NCBI GenBank assembly: GCA_036365145.1 | Contig: JAEOAD010000001.1 | Location: 100,599,501 to 100,663,500 of the forward strand | Direction of reading: 5' to 3' | Length of the DNA stretch: 64,000 bases | From: Orientallactaga sibirica | Lineage: Eukaryota; Chordata; Mammalia; Rodentia; Dipodidae | Shown: piece after piece, positions 10,250 through 21,449 of the stretch | Layout of the letters: each line of letters opens with the position of its first letter | Numbering within the stretch: the stretch's first letter is position 1 | The notes under the pieces: model-generated | The model's database searches: none | Seen by the model: the letters and a program-made list of their open reading frames with translations, nothing else | What the model was told of the DNA's origin: nothing | Made by a program: the position numbers and the translations under genes

Positions 10250-10975
10250 CTCATTCTTTTCCCTCTTTCCTCATTCCCAGAGCATCCTACAGCTATGACA
10301 TGGAAATATGAAGCATAATGGATATATTTACATTTTTTTGGAAGGGAAAGAAGAACAGGAGGAAAAAGTGGGGAATCAGGCAGGGGAAAAGAAATTGTTT
10401 CATGGGAAAAACTGGAAAACCCTGATGAACTACACCTGTCTTGTGTTCCTAATAAGTATCTTTGAGTTCCTTGGATTTCAGTTTTTCAAAACAATTAAAG
10501 TACATGATGAAACAGGTTGAAGTAGTAAAAAGAGATGGGAATTTGAACCTGACAATAAAGTTGTTAAGTGAGGCCCAATAGCTGATTAGTGTCCTTCAAG
10601 GAAAATGCTTTGCTGGCATTCCACTTTAAGGTTGAATATGGCTAGATGTTCACTTAAATTTTGACCTTGCAATGCTGAGCTATTCAAAACTATCATAAAA
10701 GAAAGATAGTTGGATATACACCTAATATCATAAATAAGAAAGGATGAAGAATGGGTTCTGTCTGGAAGTGAATGAATGAAACAAGGCCAGACATGAAGAA
10801 AATATCTGGCAGGAGGCAACAGTCAGTTACAGAGGCTGGTTGTAAAACAAAGCCAGCAGAGAGGCCAGTTAAGATAAAAGTCATATCTTCTATCAAGATA
10901 GGGAATATTTTAATGGAAGTAAGGTCTGTGTGCTCTGAATATCAGAGGAAATGGAATGTCAATATTCGTAAACAC
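10250..10975. other. unique sequence
   Basis: Short frames on both strands overlap each other with no domain or splice pattern. No gene called. Confidence 0.45.
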
Positions 10976-10977
10976 AA

Positions 10978-11130
10978 GCCGGGCTTGGTGGCGCACGCCT
11001 TTAATCCCAGCACTCAGGAGGCAGAGGTAGGAGGATCGCCGTGAGTTCAAGGCCACCCTGATAATACAGAGTGAATTCCAGTTCAGCCTGAACTAGAATG
11101 AGACCCTACCTTGAAAAACAAACCACAGAA
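10978..11130 (+). mobile_element. B1 SINE
   Basis: GCCGGGCTTGGTGGCGCACG, TTTAATCCCAGCACTC and GGAGGATCGCCGTGAGTTC, ending at CCTACCTTGAAAAAC. A well-preserved copy of the variant that suggests a jerboa. Confidence 0.93.
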
Positions 11131-11600
11131 AAATATACTCGTGAATGAATAGACCTGGTATTCACCACATGGACTGCTGAGTGAGCATGAGCAGATACAA
11201 TAGTAGGCTGGATTATTCAAAGATACACTGAAGATATCTATAGAGTAAGAACTATTAAAGCAAATGTGATTTCAGTTCTTATACGAAAATGCAGAGCACT
11301 GAGAGGAAAGACATGGGGCTGTAAAGTAGGAGACACTAGATGTAGATCTCAAGTGACAAATTTATTTAATTCAATTGGAATCTTTTTATGAAAGTTAGTT
11401 ACAGGCCTCTGTTTTATTTTCATTTATTTCTTAATATTAACCTAAATCTTTTGTAGAAAAATCGGGAAAGCTAATAAAAATATATGTAAAACAAATATAT
11501 TAGCATAAAAGTTATTATTCTAGAAACAAATGTTATATCTTAAATAATGAATATATATATTGACTTTCTTGACCCTCCCCACCTATGGAATATAGTTTTA
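11131..11600. other. unique AT-rich sequence
   Basis: Nothing recognised. Confidence 0.4.
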
Positions 11601-11607
11601 TACTGGG

Positions 11608-11839
11608 TTTTTTTTTTCTTTTAAATATTGTGTTTATTTACTTAAAGGGGAGAGAGAGGAAGAGGCAGATAGAAACAGAGAAAAAAACGGGCACACACCA
11701 GGGCCTCCAGCCATTGCAAGCAAACTCCACATGCACGTGTCACTTTGTGCATCTGGTTTATGTGTATGCTGAGGAATCAAACCTGGGCCCTTAGGCTTTG
11801 CAGGTAAATGCCTAAACCACTAATCCATCTCTCCAGCCC
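11608..11839 (-). mobile_element. tRNA-derived SINE, antisense
   Basis: The reversed tail and purine tract are followed by CAGGGCCTCCAGCCATTGC, GTGCATCTGG, then GGCTTTGCAGGTAAATGCC and CATCTCTCCAGCCC. The element is complete to its head at 11839. Confidence 0.9.
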
Positions 11840-12405
11840 AATGCTGGGTATTTTTATGCTGAATTAAAATTCTTCAAAGTCATCATTTGTAATGTTTTAA
11901 TGATCCATTACCTAGATATAAAATCATGTATTTAATAAATTTCATATTTTATAATAATCATGTGTCCCTTTGTGTTTTCTACATCACATCACAGCAGACA
12001 ACTTCAAAATAGCTTCTTTTTCTTCTTGGTATAGAGGTAAATTTCTCTTAAAGGATTGTAAAGTTGATTATATATAGATTTTTGTCATGTGGAAGTATAT
12101 TCCTTCCTAGTTTCTTCAGGGATTTTATCATGAAGGGGTGGACTTTGTTAAATGAAATTTTTTTCAATGGTTGTTATGGGCATGTGAGTTCTATCCTTGA
12201 GACTCTTGATGTGATATATATAGTTACAGATTTGCATATATTGAACCGTCCTTGCATCCCTGGAATAAAGCCATTGGATCATGCTGAATGATCTTTTTAT
12301 GTTGTATGTTTATTTAGTTTTGTTAGCAGGGTAATACTGGATTCTTAAAATGAGTTTGGTAATAGTCCTTCCCTTTCTATTTTATGGAACAGTATAAGTG
12401 ATAGG

Positions 12406-12817
12406 GATCAGAAACAAGTTACCTTTTTTTTTATAAGTAGTCAGCTAGGGTCTGGCCCAAAAATGCTGATATGGATTAGAAGAAAGACAGCATTCTCTAC
12501 AAGGAAGTTAGCTGGAGACTGGCATGAAGCATAGATGGCACTCTCCCCTGTGGGACCAGAACTCAAACAGATCCAATGCCTACCCAAGATGGCTGTAAGC
12601 AGCAGCCCCCTCTTTATCCTTCCTCAGCAACAGCTTCCCATTTCTTCCCCAGTGTTGCTGGTAGAGCTCGCTGAGAGGGCCCTTCCTGAGTCAGTGATCC
12701 TCCAGGGCCCACTGACCAATCAGGATCCTCCTTGCACTCTGGAACCTGGCATTGAGGCCCATTCTGTTTGAATGCCTGATTCCTATAAATGGACCTGTCA
12801 GCCCTTCTTTCCCAGAT
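12406..12817 (+). mobile_element. LTR-like insertion in the L1
   Basis: About 410 bp separate two adjacent pieces of the L1. It holds a CCAAT-type motif (GACCAATCAGG, about 12714) and a TATA motif (CCTATAAATGG, about 12782), 60-70 bases apart as in an LTR promoter. I cannot name the family. The reading frame at 12535-12771 lies wholly inside it and is not a gene. Confidence 0.5.
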
Positions 12818-12852
12818 GCTTCAGCAGTGAATCCATTAGGGTCTGGACTTTT

Positions 12853-13125
12853 TTTTTCACATATGTATGTGTGATGCACGCGTGTTTGTTCATACGTGTG
12901 TGGGCATTCATGTGTTTGCAAGTGTATATACATGTGTGCATGCACAAGTGTGAATGTGTGCATGGGGCCGGAGTTCCAGGCTGGCTGTCTTCTTCAGTCA
13001 CTCCCCGCCTTCATATTTGAGGCAGGGTCTCTCAGTCGACCTTGAGATCAGCAATTCAGCTAACCAGCAACCAGCAATCACCCTTATCATTATGGGTGTG
13101 TGGATTCCACCTGCAAATACTTTTA
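12853..13125 (-). mobile_element. B4-like SINE, antisense
   Basis: A TG-rich tail comes first, then GAGGCAGGGTCTCTCAGTCG and a CCAGCAATCACCCTTATC block, the reversed B4 body. It lies in the same antisense L1. Confidence 0.6.
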
Positions 13126-13130
13126 AACAC

Positions 13131-13300
13131 TGTAGCAGACAGCTTCAGTGCATATCACCAACAGTTATGACATTTTACAGGTCCAGGGAAGTTCCATAAA
13201 GTGTGCCTGCTCTCTAAACTTACAGCCAAAAGGTCCACATACTTGTGTGGCAAATATCTTTACAATGGAATTAAACACTAAAACCAGCCCCCAGTCATTT
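13131..13300 (-). mobile_element. MaLR LTR fragment, antisense
   Basis: It starts TGTAGCAGACAGCTTCAG, the same reversed terminus as the complete copy at 61927. GTCCAGGGAAGTTCCATAAAG and TCTTTACAATGGAAT blocks are shared with that copy. The far end is lost. Confidence 0.75.
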
Positions 13301-13425
13301 CTTGGCCCCAGAATTTGATTTGAATTATAAACTTTAAAACCTTCATTGTTATTATGAAACTGAGCCATCTTCTTGCCCCAGAATTTGTTTTGAATTACTT
13401 CTTTACCTTCATTGTTATGAAACTG
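13301..13425. repeat. imperfect tandem duplication of about 60 bp
   Basis: CTTGGCCCCAGAATTTGATT...GAAACTGA (13301-13362) is followed by CTTGCCCCAGAATTTGTTTT...GAAACTG (13372-13425). The copies differ by small indels. Confidence 0.75.
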
Positions 13426-13914
13426 TGTAGTTGCCTATAATTTCCTGGTTTGATTAGGGCATATGTGTGTAGAAAGCTATCCATTTATTTTAGATTTTCT
13501 AAGCTGTTGGAACTTATAGGGTTTTCAAAGTGCTATAATCATACACTGAATTATAATGCCTGGTAAAATGTTTCCTTTTCATCTCTATGTTTATTGATTT
13601 AGGCCCTTTTTTTCTGAGTTTAGTTAATCATTTGTCAATTTTGCTTATCTTTTCTAAGAACCAAGTCTCTCTTTTATTTATTGTTTATATGGTTCCAATT
13701 TCATTAATTTCTTGACTTTCTTATTTCTGTACATTAAATTTGGATATTACTTGTTCCTACTTTTCTAAAACCCTGAGGTACTTACTTGTAATCACACTAA
13801 CATCTAAATTTAAGCATTTATTTATCTTTAAACTTGGCTTTTAGAACACATTTCTGTCATCCAGAACTTTGTTTTTTATGTATTTTCTTGTGATTTTCCT
13901 TTACTCTCTTGTTT

Positions 13915-14399
13915 ACAGACCCTGAGCACAGGAAGTGGGGGTTCTCCTCCCACTTTTGCTCTGTGCTCTGAGTTAGAGTCTGTTCATTCCTTTATAAACA
14001 AAAAGTTCAGTATTTCTGCATTTTATCTAGTTTCTCAGTCTGCTATTTACTATCATCCTCCTTTCCTTTTGATGCTTCTTACCTTTTTATGAAGAAAAAG
14101 ATCAAACATCTTCTTGCAGATTCCTCAGGATATAGGCATGTACCCTTGGTCCCTACTCTGCTATCTTCTTATCTGCACAAGTCAGCTTTAGAACTTTGCC
14201 TGAGAGTTATACAGTCATTTCAAAGCAGCATATTCTTATTCCATAGCTGATCTCATATTTCAATAATTATTAACACCTTTATCAACCCCCCTTTTTTTCT
14301 GGGCACATCAGGGTGGGGCGGCAACTGCATTAAAAAATTAGAATTCCCAAGATCATACAAGTCTTAAAAGAAAGATAAGGGGTTCTTTGAACTGGGGTC
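13915..14399. other. unassigned sequence after the L1
   Basis: Possibly more diverged L1. No gene signal. Confidence 0.4.
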
Positions 14400-14414
14400 A
14401 AATTGACATCAACA

Positions 14415-14609
14415 GGGCTGGAGAGATGGCTTAGCAGTTAAGGTGTTTGCCGGCAAAGTCAAAGGATCCCAGTTCAATTCTCCAGGACCCACATAAGCCA
14501 GATGCACAAGGGGGCACATGTATCTGGAGTTCATTTGCAGTGGCTGGGGACTTTGCTGTGCCCTTTCTCTCTCTTTCTCTCTCAAATAAATAAATAAAAT
14601 ATATTTTAA
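14415..14609 (+). mobile_element. tRNA-derived SINE with perfect duplication
   Basis: The head is GGGCTGGAGAGATGGCTTAG, with a B-box region GTTCAATTC, a (CT)n run and (AAATA)n. The 15-bp duplication AAATTGACATCAACA flanks it exactly at 14400-14414 and 14610-14624. Confidence 0.95.
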
Positions 14610-14629
14610 AAATTGACATCAACACTCAC

Positions 14630-17275
14630 AGTCATGCTAAGACAAGCAAGTTCTGTGAACCTGTTTGTTCATTTACATAATAGATATAATAAGACTATTA
14701 TTGTGTTGCTGCAAAATCATGTGTTTTTATAGAGATAAATGGAACTGAGTTCAAATCTTAGTCTTATTATTTACCACTTAAAATACTTAAATTTATTAAC
14801 ATATGGAAACCTCCATATCTTCAATAGTAAAGTAAATCTAATAGCATTATATAAGTCAGTGGTTACTGTTGTGGGTTTTGAGAGTAAGGGGGCCTTTCTT
14901 GATATAGATCAGCTGGATTCCAGTGGCAAAGGCTCTCAAATTCATGTTTCACACCAAAGAAGAATTAAGGAATGAAAAGGAAATGAGGAAGGCCAAAGCA
15001 GACTTCATTAAGGAAAATATAGAAAAAGACTGAGAGAATGGGAGGGTTTCCCAAAGGGAAAACAGAGGGTGTTGCTGAATCAGGAGCTCAGAGCAGGACA
15101 TATAAAGGTGGAAAAGCCCCAAAGTGTCAGGGTAAGCATTGTCTCTCATATTTTCCATTTTTGAGCTAGCACAATGTGGTATCTTTGAAGATAAAACTAT
15201 ATTCTAGAAGTTACATTTCAATGATATAAGCTTGTCTAGCATGCACGAATTTCTAGGTTTGATTTGAACCACCATAAATTAAAAATAAGCACAAAGCCCT
15301 AATGGCTAGCAATAAACCAATAGGATAACATGTGTCTTTTCTGGAGAGCAGCAAATACCAGTAAAAAGAAGCTTCTAATCACAGAGGCAGTCATGCCTCC
15401 TAAAATATTTCAACTAAACAGACAAGTATATGAACTCTGTCTAGCACTCTGGGAGATGTGAGGGAGGTTAGGTAAAAGAAGACTTGTGAAGGGAAAGGAA
15501 AAGAGAGAAGATTCTGTTTTTCCATCTAACTGACAGAAGTAATCTTTAACGGACCCATGGGCAAAAGTTGTCCATCCTCCATCCTGCAGTGTTTGGTGCT
15601 CTCTTCAGATTCACAGGGAATAGTGGGATAGCTTGATGCCCTTTTGAAAACTTAATTTTGTAATGATGTACTAGAAGCTTCTTTGTTTAATATACTTGCT
15701 AAACAGAAATTAAGATATAAGACTTTGATCTCATTTACTGAACCACTTGACATCTTTGTTCTCTCTTGAAAAGGAGAAATGACCATTGGACCTATTCATT
15801 GCTGTTGGTTATAAGCATCTTGGCTTATAACCTAATTTGCTTATAAGCTAATTTGCAATTACTGACGATATATATATCTCGCACATAATGTGTATATAAG
15901 ACACTATATATAAATATATTTATTTATGTAATGTGGAAATGGTTGCTAATAGAAGTTTGTGGTAAACTCCCTGTGACACACTAGTTTTGAGAATTCATCT
16001 GTGTGTCAGTTTAGCTATGGCAAGATAGGATTGAGAACAGAAAACAGAAATTATTTTAACAGATAGAATTATTATATAGACTTAATGTCTAGATGCCAAG
16101 TGACAATCCAGTAACTGAGTATGCCAAAAGAATGAGGGTATGTTGGTAATAATGGAGGTGATGCAAAAATAAATGGGCAAAATACATACATACATGCATG
16201 CATGCATGCATGCATATATAAGAAAATTTCTTTTTTAATGGATAAAGAGGAAAAGGAAGTGCTGAGCATTACAAAAATTTTAAATCATAGATAGAGGCAA
16301 AACTCTCAAAGGATTTCCCTAGAGAGTAACATCATACGGTCATGTCATGTAGGTGTGTCTTCTAAATGCTATTTGCTCTTGGAGGAAGGGGCTGTTCATG
16401 ATATTCACAAGAAACTTACAAGGCTAAAAAAACCTCTCCTCAACATTATGGAAGTGGTAAACAACTGCTAGAGAAAGAAGGCTCTCCAATGCAGGGACTC
16501 TTGGGATGCAGCTTTTATGAATCCTTGTCCAAGCTTGAGAGATACAGTTGGTCATGTCATCAGTGTTACTGTAAGTCATAACATTGGACTCTGATTCACC
16601 AAACTAAACTTGAATGGAGTTTCTTTTCAGGCCTGTCTTTTCCCTCCTTATCTGGTCTGATTAGTTTACCAAGAAGTCACACAACACAGTTCACAATTCT
16701 GTGGACAGACATGGTGTTTGGGGGAGAGATCACAGGAACCTGGACCTCACCTTGTAAAGATGGGCTGTGGAGCAGTAGGTGCTGATGAGTAGGAGATGGG
16801 GGAGGATGGCAGGGAAGGCATCAAGAAACTGATTCAATAAGTGCTAAGAACACTGAAAACTAGAGTTCTCTAGGGAAGGGTTAAAGAAGAATTCCTGGGG
16901 TGTTACTTTTAGAACTCACCAGTTGATAGAAAGCACTTCTCATTTTGAAAGACTGCAGGATGCATCACCCCTGCAACCAGCTCTACGTTTGCTCATTTTG
17001 TGATACATTCATCCACAGCATCTTGATCAGATGAGCAAAGCTGAGACATTCTCAAAGTTCCAGAAGATGAGCCCTCATTTAAGTCTGTAATATGGCAGGG
17101 GTTGTGAGCCAGAACAGGCAAATCTCTCCTGCCACACAATCTATTTCTAGTCCAACACGTTTCCTTCCTTGCAAACTATCCTCATTTAGCAAATCATTGA
17201 TATGTTGGGCTTGATATGCTATCACATTTGACAAGTATGTCTAATTTATACTTTTGTATTATCTTTTGATTTTAA
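14630..17275. other. unique sequence, no gene seen
   Basis: It contains an AT-rich inverted patch near 15868-15925 and a (CATG)n microsatellite at about 16189-16218. A MIR-like block may lie at 14740-14800. No exon that I can support. Confidence 0.45.
16189..16218. repeat. (CATA/CATG)n microsatellite
   Basis: Tandem CATACATACATG then CATG units. The repeat also gives the HACMHAC-type shadow peptide on the minus strand. Confidence 0.85.
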
Positions 17276-17279
17276 TTTA

Positions 17280-17478
17280 GAAGAAAAATGGGGAGAACAC
17301 ACCCAGATATCGACATAGGGAAAGACTTTCTGAATAAGACCCCAGTAGCCCAGGGAATTAGACGTATACTCCACCACTGGGATCTCATAAGACTAAAAAG
17401 CTATTGTATAGACAAGCAAATCATCAACAGAGTCAATAGACAACTTAGAGAATGGGAGAAAATCTTTAGGTCAAGGGA
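17280..17478 (+). pseudogene. L1 ORF2 C-terminal fragment
   Basis: The plus-strand frame has the C-terminal ORF2 pattern: aspartate-isoleucine, GKDFLNKTPVAQGI, then WDLIRLKSY and INRVNRQLREWEKIF. The frame stays open for about 65 codons of L1 and then runs into unrelated DNA to 17611. The good preservation suggests a moderately young, heavily 5'-truncated insertion whose 3' UTR is not obvious. Confidence 0.85.
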
Positions 17479-17479
17479 G

Positions 17480-18685
17480 CTGACCTCCTGCATCACTTGT
17501 GGTTCCTCGCCCAACCACATTGCCCTTCACTACAGTTGGACTTTATTACTGCCCAATCATAGACTAGGACCAGAAGACCTCCAGTGTCAGGTTGGTTACA
17601 CAAAAGGGTGAACTGCAACTGCATTAAGAAAAGAGAAATTATAGAATATGACATTACTAGCAATTTTGGCCATGTAGGAATATGGGCTCAGCCTTACTAA
17701 TCATCTGAAATTCTATAATGGCAAATATGATTAGGACTATGATATTTCTATTTTTTTAAATATTGGTTTTGACATGATATAAATTGCTTCAGTTTATTTT
17801 TAAAATAATACATAAGGTCATCTATCAGCTGATACTTTTTTCTCTTATAAATAGCTCTATACAATTAAGAAGATGAAATGATGTTGAATTTACATACAAA
17901 CTGTCTACAGTCACTGTGGGTCTTTATCAAATAAAAATGATTTATAGTGCAAAAACAGAACTAGCACTGCAAAAAATCCAAAATCTATTTTTAAGGCATT
18001 ATTTATCTTTTACTGGAAAAAGGAAAGTACAGTAAAATCAACAAAATTGGTGTCTTTAAAGAATTAGTATTTAAGAATAAGAGAGACTGGGTCCAGATTT
18101 GAAGAACAAAGCAGTAAAAGTCCAGGTGGTTAACTTTTAGGCCTATTTCATCTGTCAACTTTCTCACTAATTAACCCCCATCTCTTCCTCCATGATTTAG
18201 TACCACATGCCACCTCAGCAGAAATTTCTTTTCAGTGAACATACAAGAAGTGCATACCTTTTATGCCCACCTCTAACTTTTACTTCTGGAGAACTTTCCA
18301 TGATCCTGACCAGCCATGAGCACAAAATCAGGTGAATAGAGAGATTCATCATCAGGCAAGAGATGAGCCAGGTTTCTAAACACTGCACAGCTCCATTATA
18401 TCCATCTGTGATAACCATAGGAAGGTGCTGAATAGCTATTTGTAGAATAAAGGAATGTGTTGATGTTTAATTACTTGTGGGAACTAAATTAACAACTCAG
18501 GCCAAGTCTCTCCTGAAATGAATGTAGAGTCAAGGGAAAGCTTCATAATATCAGCACAGTTGTTGTCAAGGGGATATACCCTGAGAACAAAACATTCATG
18601 GGAAATCATAAGGAATATGATGGTTCCACAGATTTCTTTTTCTCAAGTGATAACATTCACTGTCTATTGAAGCAGGTCTATTATA
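17480..18685. other. unique sequence
   Basis: No feature recognised. A minus-strand frame at 18215-18418 has no supporting splice or start context. Confidence 0.45.
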
Positions 18686-18689
18686 ATCC

Positions 18690-18825
18690 AAATATCTTCA
18701 CTTATGATAAAACTAAATTTCAAGAGGTTAAATAACCTAATATATAAGTTATGAGACCTAAATTCCATTCTAGATGATGGGGCTTCCAGAGCACATGGTT
18801 ATAACCAACACCCTAGCCTCTCCAC
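18690..18825 (-). mobile_element. MIR fragment, antisense
   Basis: TTCAAGAGGTTAAATAACC, then GAGACCTAAATTCCATTC, then CTAGATGATGGGGCTTCCAG, in the reversed order of the MIR 5' part. Confidence 0.55.
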
Positions 18826-18869
18826 ACCAAGGACACATGTGAAGGATAAATGAGAATGGACCCATTTTA

Positions 18870-19120
18870 GGGCTGGAGAGATGGCTTAGCGGTTAAGGCG
18901 CCTGCCTCCTAAGCCTAAGAACGCAGGTTCCAATCCCCAGGTCCCATGTTTAGCCAGATGCAAAGTGATGCAAGGGTGCAATGCCGCACTTGACCACAAG
19001 GGGATGCATGCATCTGGATTTCGTTCACAGCAGCTGAGAGGCTGCTGGCGTGCCCATCTCTATCTGTCTTCCTCTCCCTCTCTGTCTCTCTCTGTGTCTA
19101 TCTCCAAAAAAAAAAAAAAA
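18870..19120 (+). mobile_element. tRNA-derived SINE, long variant, perfect duplication
   Basis: The head has TGGCTTAGCGGTTAAGG (A box) and GGTTCCAATCC (B box). An extra middle block GTGATGCAAGGGTGCAATGC is absent from most copies here. It ends in A15. The 19-bp duplication TGAGAATGGACCCATTTTA lies at 18851-18869 and 19121-19139. Confidence 0.95.
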
Positions 19121-19139
19121 TGAGAATGGACCCATTTTA

Positions 19140-19500
19140 AACTTTCTAATGATGCATCTCAGTTTTATTTTATAATGTAAACTTTGTTTGTATAATATGA
19201 TGATTACCAATAGCATCACTTGTCATTGAGAAATACACCAAGGAAGAAGTTGTGCAATTTATCTTCTTAGTATTTTTAATACAAGATGATGGCCACTTCA
19301 TAGAATATTGAACTGAAGTTTATTTTTAAATCACAAATAATGCAATAACTATTTTGCAGTGGAAGGTCTGGCCACAGACAATATATCAATAATGGAATAA
19401 AAATACATTTTCCTGGTCTTTTGTCTTTATAGGACAATGTGCTACTTTATTTCCTCTAGAATATATTGCAAAGTCTATTTAGCAATAAAAGTGCAGACCA
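19140..19500. other. unique sequence
   Basis: Nothing recognised. Confidence 0.4.
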
Positions 19501-19504
19501 ATTG

Positions 19505-19810
19505 GGCCTGTGAAGTGTGCCTAAGCTGGTAACAAATTTACCTATGTAAATGCATCCTTAGTCTCTAATCCCAGTAATAGGGAGAGGGAAATTGGACAAA
19601 TATCCAAGGCAAGCTAGCTCGTAGACTGCCCAAATTGGGGAGCTCTAGTTTCAGTAAGAAATCCTGTCTCAATAAATAAGGTGGAGAGTGATATGGGAAG
19701 ACACCTGACATCAACCTCTGGATTCACACAGACATTCACACACATGCATGGGCACCCCTACATTTGTGCACTTTCACAGATTTGAGCATGCACACACACA
19801 CACACGCTAA
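19505..19810 (+). mobile_element. B4 SINE
   Basis: It has TCTAATCCCAGTAATAGGGAG, a TGGGGAGCTCTAG block, TCCTGTCTCAATAAATAAGG and GAAGACACCTGACATCAACC, and ends in CACATGCA and (CA)n at 19788-19805, in rodent B4 order. Confidence 0.7.
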
Positions 19811-19814
19811 TGTG

Positions 19815-20190
19815 AAAAGAGAAAAATAAATAAATAAATGAAGTACAATAAACATAGTAACTGTCCCATGTGCCCTTTAGCCACAAGAAATCCTGCTTCC
19901 CTCATTTACAACAAATTGATCAATAAAAATAGCAAAATAATATTATTTTGTGGGGAATTGAGTTCTTCTTAAAAAATTTTCAAACCCATAATTTACAATA
20001 TTTAGAAAGTGTTTTAAAAAGTATTTTTAAAAACACATAAATTTATTCTACAATACTTTGGCTTTTCACATAGAATGATGTATCATTGTGGTTCACGTGG
20101 GTGTGGTGAATAAATGACAAGTGTTCATATAGTAGGATGAAGTCAAATCTCATAAGAGTTGGGAAGAAAATAAACATATTAGAAAGATAA
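19815..20190. other. unique AT-rich sequence
   Basis: Nothing recognised apart from (AAAT)n near 19827. Confidence 0.4.
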
Positions 20191-20196
20191 ATAAAA

Positions 20197-20310
20197 GGCC
20201 TGGGGAGATAGCTCAGTGGCTAAAGGCAATAGCTTACAAAGCCTGTTGGTTTTGGGTTCAATTTCCTCAGCTACTCACATTTCCCATGAACAAAATTAAA
20301 AGGTTCACAT
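20197..20310 (+). mobile_element. tRNA-derived SINE fragment
   Basis: GGCCTGGGGAGATAGCTCAG, then GGCTAAAGGC and GGGTTCAATTTCC. It lacks the CT-rich and A-rich parts. Confidence 0.7.
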
Positions 20311-20459
20311 AATGTGTGGATATTAAAGGACAATAATATAACTTAACGACAAAAGAAGCTAAGCTTATACTATTTGTGTTTTGAGCTTTATATCTAACCC
20401 GCTGTCTTCCTAATTTCCAAAATAATTTTTTTGTATGAGGAGAAAAATTTCACATATTG

Positions 20460-21445
20460 ATGCCGGATTTGTGGGTTCAGGGAGTTCCTCCCAGGCCTGT
20501 GAATCCCAACATTAGGGTTCTTCTTTAGTTTAACAAAGAAATGAGAAAAACAGACTCCAGGAGTGTAAATTATGAATTATAAGGTTTAAAGAGACTCAGG
20601 CCAGAAGGTAATTCCCACTCCCAACCCTTCATCTCCCCTACTCCCAACCCCCTCCCCACTTTCCAGGCTGGAAGAGAGAAGGGAGGCAGGTAGAATCAAT
20701 CTCCATCACAGAGAAATCTCCAGGGGTAAAAAGGCTCCAGAGGTGCATAGACACCCACACACAGAACGCAAAGCATAAGAACCAAAGATCCCCTTCACAT
20801 AAAAGACCAGAAAGGACGACAAAATAGTGAAGCACTTGGAGACCAGAGACCATACGTAACAGAGTATGGAAGCACCAAGACTGGGAACAGGAGATTCAGA
20901 TACCAGGAGTGTATGTAGCCAAGAGAACCAGGAGAATTATGACACACACGAAAGACCCAGAGTTTAGCAGAAATCGTCTAAAGACAAAATACATGTGAGA
21001 AACAAACAGAAAAAATACCCAAGAAAGGTAAAAAAAAAAAAAAAAAAAAATGTCTTCCCTTCTTCCAGCTAGGCTGGGAAAGAGACAGGGGTAAACTTAC
21101 GGCTATTCAGGTGAATAAACTACCCCAGGTCAGGCTGTCAAATGAAGAGAGAAGGCTCACACACACGACAAGATCCTTTTTATTATCCAGTGTGTATTAA
21201 GAGAAAGACCTGATTGGGTTCATGGACTCAGGGAGCTGACTCACAAGAATCAGCTCAGACCAGGTATGCTAGATTGGAGAGTTCGGGGCACTATTGCTGG
21301 GAATTGCTTGTAGTCATCTTGGGGGAGACTGGATCAGATGCTAGTTTTGCCAGGTGGGCAGGGTCCTGTCTCCTTGTTCCCTCTTAGGGCTTCTGTTTCT
21401 GATTAACCAACTGTAAAAGCTATCTTATTCCTGTCTCTCCTTCAA
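20460..21445 (-). mobile_element. ERV LTR and leader, antisense
   Basis: On the minus strand from about 21445 the sequence has CCAATCAGG (about 21215), then AATAAAAAGG (about 21183), as in a U3-R region. It then continues with a T/C/G-rich leader that looks like the U5 and 5' leader of a gamma-type retrovirus. An A21 run lies at 21030-21050. There are no coding remnants. The family and exact borders are not known to me. Confidence 0.4.
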
Positions 21446-21449
21446 TATC

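Larger units (their letters stand above)
12070..13910 (-). mobile_element. L1 ORF2 fragment, antisense, split by three later insertions
   Basis: The plus strand has antisense ORF2 text: TTTATCATGAAGGGGTGGAC, then CCTTGCATCCCTGGAATAAAG, then AAAATGAGTTTGGTAATAG (12070-12405). It resumes with CAGCAGTGAATCCATTAGGG at about 12822-12852, then again from about 13440 (GATTTTCTAAGCTGTTGG ... AAGAACCAAGTCTCTC) to about 13910. The gaps hold an LTR, a B4 and a MaLR LTR. It covers part of the reverse transcriptase region and has many stops. Confidence 0.8.

Noticed and set aside
12535..12771. 78-codon plus-strand frame, proline- and serine-rich
   Set aside because: It sits in the LTR-like insertion within the L1.
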